In this document: positions 62,130 through 64,000 of the stretch, one piece after another
Numbering within the stretch: the first letter of the stretch is position 1
Layout: the number at the start of each line of letters is the position of its first letter
Assembly: GCF_009765995.1 (NCBI RefSeq)
Contig: NZ_LMUI01000046.1
Span: forward strand, 62,001 to 126,000
Length of the DNA: 64,000 nt
Reading direction: 5' to 3'
Source of the DNA: Methylocapsa sp. S129
GTDB lineage: Bacteria; Pseudomonadota; Alphaproteobacteria; Rhizobiales; Beijerinckiaceae
Translations under genes and position numbers: made by a program
Notes under the pieces: model-generated
The model's input: only the letters and a program-made list of their open reading frames with translations
What the model was told of the DNA's origin: nothing
The model's database searches: none

Positions 62130-62945
62130 CTATCTGAGAATCGAGCCGATGAAATTTTTGAGTCGCTCGCTGCGAGGATTGTCGAATAGCTGCGCCGGCG
62201 GTCCGGATTCGGCGATAACGCCGTCGCAGACGAAATGTACTGTGTCGGCGAGGCGCCGCGCAAATGCCATTTCGTGCGTAACCACCACCATTGTGCTCCC
62301 CTCCTCGGCGAGAGCCTTGATCGTGTCCAGCACGCCCGAAACGAGTTCCGGATCGAGAGCCGATGTGGGTTCGTCGAAAAGGATAAGGTCCGGCTTCATG
62401 GCGACCGCTCTGGCGATCGCAACGCGCTGCTTCTGCCCGCCTGACAGTTGCCCTGGAAAGCGATCGCTCCAGTCATACAAACCAACTCGTCTCAGAATAT
62501 CCTGGGCGTGTGTTATGGCCTCGTCGCGGTTGCGACGTTGAACAAAAATCGGCCCCTCGACCACGTTCTCTAGAACGGTTCGGTGGTTAAAAAGATTGAA
62601 GTGCTGGAACACCATCGGCATGCGGGTGCGGACCCGTCGCAGCACCGACTCTGGCGCGCAGGCGAACCTCCCGGCCTCTTCGCCACACAACCGTTCACCG
62701 TCGAAAGTGATCTCGCCGCCAGATGGCTTCTCCAGGAAATTGAGACAGCGCAGAAGCGTCGACTTGCCTCCGCCGCTCGGCCCGATCAGAAAGGTGACCT
62801 TGCCTTCCTCGATTGCCAGGTCGATGGTCTTCAGAACCTCGAAATGACCGAACCGCTTTTTGAGGTCACGCACCTGCAGCAGCGTTTTGCCCGGCATCAC
62901 ATTGTCCACATGTGCCATCGGGCGCTCCAAGATTATCTGATTCAT
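62130..62945 (-). CDS. Amino acid ABC transporter ATP-binding protein
   Basis: 271 residues, GlnQ-like. Walker [23 protein letters not shown], signature LSGGQKQRVAIARAV, Walker [14 protein letters not shown] and VTHEMAFARRL. The insert GERLCGEEAGRFACAPESVL after the first half is somewhat longer than usual. It starts at ATG 62945, overlapping the permease stop by four bases. The last gene of a transport operon reading leftward. Confidence 0.94.
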   Translation of the reverse strand: MNQIILERPMAHVDNVMPGKTLLQVRDLKKRFGHFEVLKTIDLAIEEGKVTFLIGPSGGGKSTLLRCLNFLEKPSGGEITFDGERLCGEEAGRFACAPESVLRRVRTRMPMVFQHFNLFNHRTVLENVVEGPIFVQRRNRDEAITHAQDILRRVGLYDWSDRFPGQLSGGQKQRVAIARAVAMKPDLILFDEPTSALDPELVSGVLDTIKALAEEGSTMVVVTHEMAFARRLADTVHFVCDGVIAESGPPAQLFDNPRSERLKNFIGSILR

Positions 62946-63640
62946 GGATGTGCACCTGCTGGCGTGATGTGCCCAGCCCGCAAGTACGCTGGGGTCAGAC
63001 GGCGCTCAAGACGAGCAACTAGGATTGAGGCAACGAAACTCAATACGAAGTAGATGAGCGCCACCATCAAATAGATTTGCATGCTCTGGAACGTGTTCGA
63101 GATGATGATCACGCCGTTTCTCAACAACTCGCTGACGGAGATATATGACACTAACGACGTATCCTTGAGGAGGCCAATGAAATATCCGCCGATAGTGGGC
63201 ACAGCGATCCGAAGGGCCTGGGGTAGAATAATCCGGCGATAGATCATGACGCGCGACATTCCGATCGACAGGCCGCCGTCCTTCTGTCCCGAGTCGACCG
63301 ACAAAATGGCCGCCCGAAAAACCTCGGAAAGATAGGCGCCGACGTTGAGACTGAGGCCGAGCACTCCAGCAGCGAACGCTGGCAGGGAAATGCCGATCTC
63401 CGGCAAGGTGAAATAGATCACCAAGAGTTGCACTATGAGCGGAACATCGCGCCAGATCTCGACATAGGTGGTGAGCGCCCATCGAAACGGGCGGAAGGAC
63501 GAAAGCCGTCCCAACGCCACCACGAGACCGATAACAATTCCTACCGCAATGCTTAGCACTGCTAGCTGGACAGTCACCAAAGCGCCTTCAATTAGAAAGG
63601 GCATGTGGCGCGGGATCAGAATTACGAAGAACTCGTACAT
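62942..63640 (-). CDS. Amino acid ABC transporter permease
   Basis: 232 residues, the usual size for HisM/GlnP type permeases, unlike the extended one at 39066. Five membrane segments; the first is GALVTVQLAVLSIAVGIVIG. The EAA loop region reads DGGLSIGMSRVMIYRRIILP. ATG at 63640, 54 bases after the stop of the binding protein gene. Its last four bases overlap the ATPase gene. Confidence 0.93.
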   Translation of the reverse strand: MYEFFVILIPRHMPFLIEGALVTVQLAVLSIAVGIVIGLVVALGRLSSFRPFRWALTTYVEIWRDVPLIVQLLVIYFTLPEIGISLPAFAAGVLGLSLNVGAYLSEVFRAAILSVDSGQKDGGLSIGMSRVMIYRRIILPQALRIAVPTIGGYFIGLLKDTSLVSYISVSELLRNGVIIISNTFQSMQIYLMVALIYFVLSFVASILVARLERRLTPAYLRAGHITPAGAHP

Positions 63641-63694
63641 TGGCGCTCTCCCGCGGGGAAAGCGGCGCGCTACAAACGCGCCGCAACGCAGTCA

Positions 63695-64000
63695 TCACTT
63701 CATCAGCGTCGCCTGCTCTGGTCCCCACGAGCGGTACTTCTCGAGGATGCTCTTGCGAGTGCCGTCCGCCTCCATGTCGGCGAGCGCTTTGTTGACAGCT
63801 TCAGCGAGGTCTGAGCATTCGCGCCGCATGCCGACGGCGAGGCCGCCCAGGACATAGGGCGCCTTGTTCTCCGCTTCCAGCCATTCCGGCTTGGGCTGAT
63901 AAGGGAGGGCGTCTCCCACGATCTTCAGATCTCCGCTACGATCCGCTTCCGCCTTGAACGTAGTTTGATCGAAAATGATCGCGTCGACTTGTTTGTTACG
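63695..64000 (-). CDS. Amino acid ABC transporter substrate-binding protein (partial, N-terminus outside window)
   Basis: The last 101 residues of a family 3 solute-binding protein: VDAIIFDQTTFKAEADRSGD, YVLGGLAVGMRRECSDLAEA, VNKALADMEADGTRKSILEKY and a C-terminus ending GPEQATLMK. The alternation and the GTRKSILEKYRSWG tail are typical. It runs past the window end, so signal and ligand-binding lobe are not visible. First gene, on this strand, of the operon with the permease and ATPase. Confidence 0.9.
   Translation of the reverse strand, partial: RNKQVDAIIFDQTTFKAEADRSGDLKIVGDALPYQPKPEWLEAENKAPYVLGGLAVGMRRECSDLAEAVNKALADMEADGTRKSILEKYRSWGPEQATLMK

Noticed and set aside
1-64000. CRISPR arrays, tRNA or rRNA genes, phage genes, toxin-antitoxin pairs, secondary-metabolite megasynthases
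   Set aside because: None seen on reading both strands; no regularly spaced repeats beyond the IS21 end units.

Overview
The window is GC-rich chromosomal or large-replicon DNA from what looks like an alphaproteobacterium, probably Hyphomicrobiales. I infer this from protein style, the Tat-dependent sugar binding protein, the GlxA, PucR-type and AA_synth families, and the IS21 and IS630 elements; I ran no database search. No rRNA, tRNA, CRISPR or phage genes were seen. The content is accessory catabolism: many small operons, each beside its own regulator, with insertion sequences and decayed genes between them.

Layout. 1-1845: iron-type nitrile hydratase operon (alpha, beta, and a CobW/P47K activator cut by the window edge). 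2033-5850: remnant of an FAD dehydrogenase, an Old Yellow Enzyme, a GlxA-type regulator and a small ferredoxin-fold protein. 5851-11700: an operon of quinone-oxidoreductase-like MDR, SDR and GST genes whose first gene is split by a complete IS21-family element. 11860-17356: AraC regulator with an alpha/beta hydrolase, then a MarR regulator divergent from hmgA-fahA (homogentisate to fumarate plus acetoacetate). 17484-27016: metallo-beta-lactamase-fold enzyme, SDR, hydrolase-SnoaL fusion, LysR, second hydrolase, second GlxA regulator with a DJ-1/PfpI protein, a close paralogue of the small protein, and a damaged second copy of the metallo-hydrolase gene carrying an IS630 element.

27172-40780 is the most coherent unit. 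A class III aminotransferase, a GabD-like dehydrogenase and an AA_synth protein diverge from a GAF/PucR-type regulator. Downstream of the regulator lie a flavin reductase with an extra C-terminal domain, an aldehyde dehydrogenase, a luciferase-like monooxygenase, an alpha/beta hydrolase, a carboxymuconolactone-decarboxylase-like protein and a polar amino acid ABC importer. Together these suggest import and flavin-dependent oxidative breakdown of a nitrogen-containing compound to an omega-amino acid and then succinate. This is my best candidate for an undescribed pathway; the substrate is unknown.

40781-53914: decaying region with IclR, AraC and HxlR regulators, a tautomerase, nitronate monooxygenase, MDR and SDR genes, a SnoaL-like protein, and aldehyde dehydrogenase and acyl-CoA ligase pseudogenes. 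54194-61877: ROK regulator divergent from a complete sugar ABC importer and a GH42 beta-galactosidase. 62130-64000: a second amino acid ABC importer, cut by the window end.
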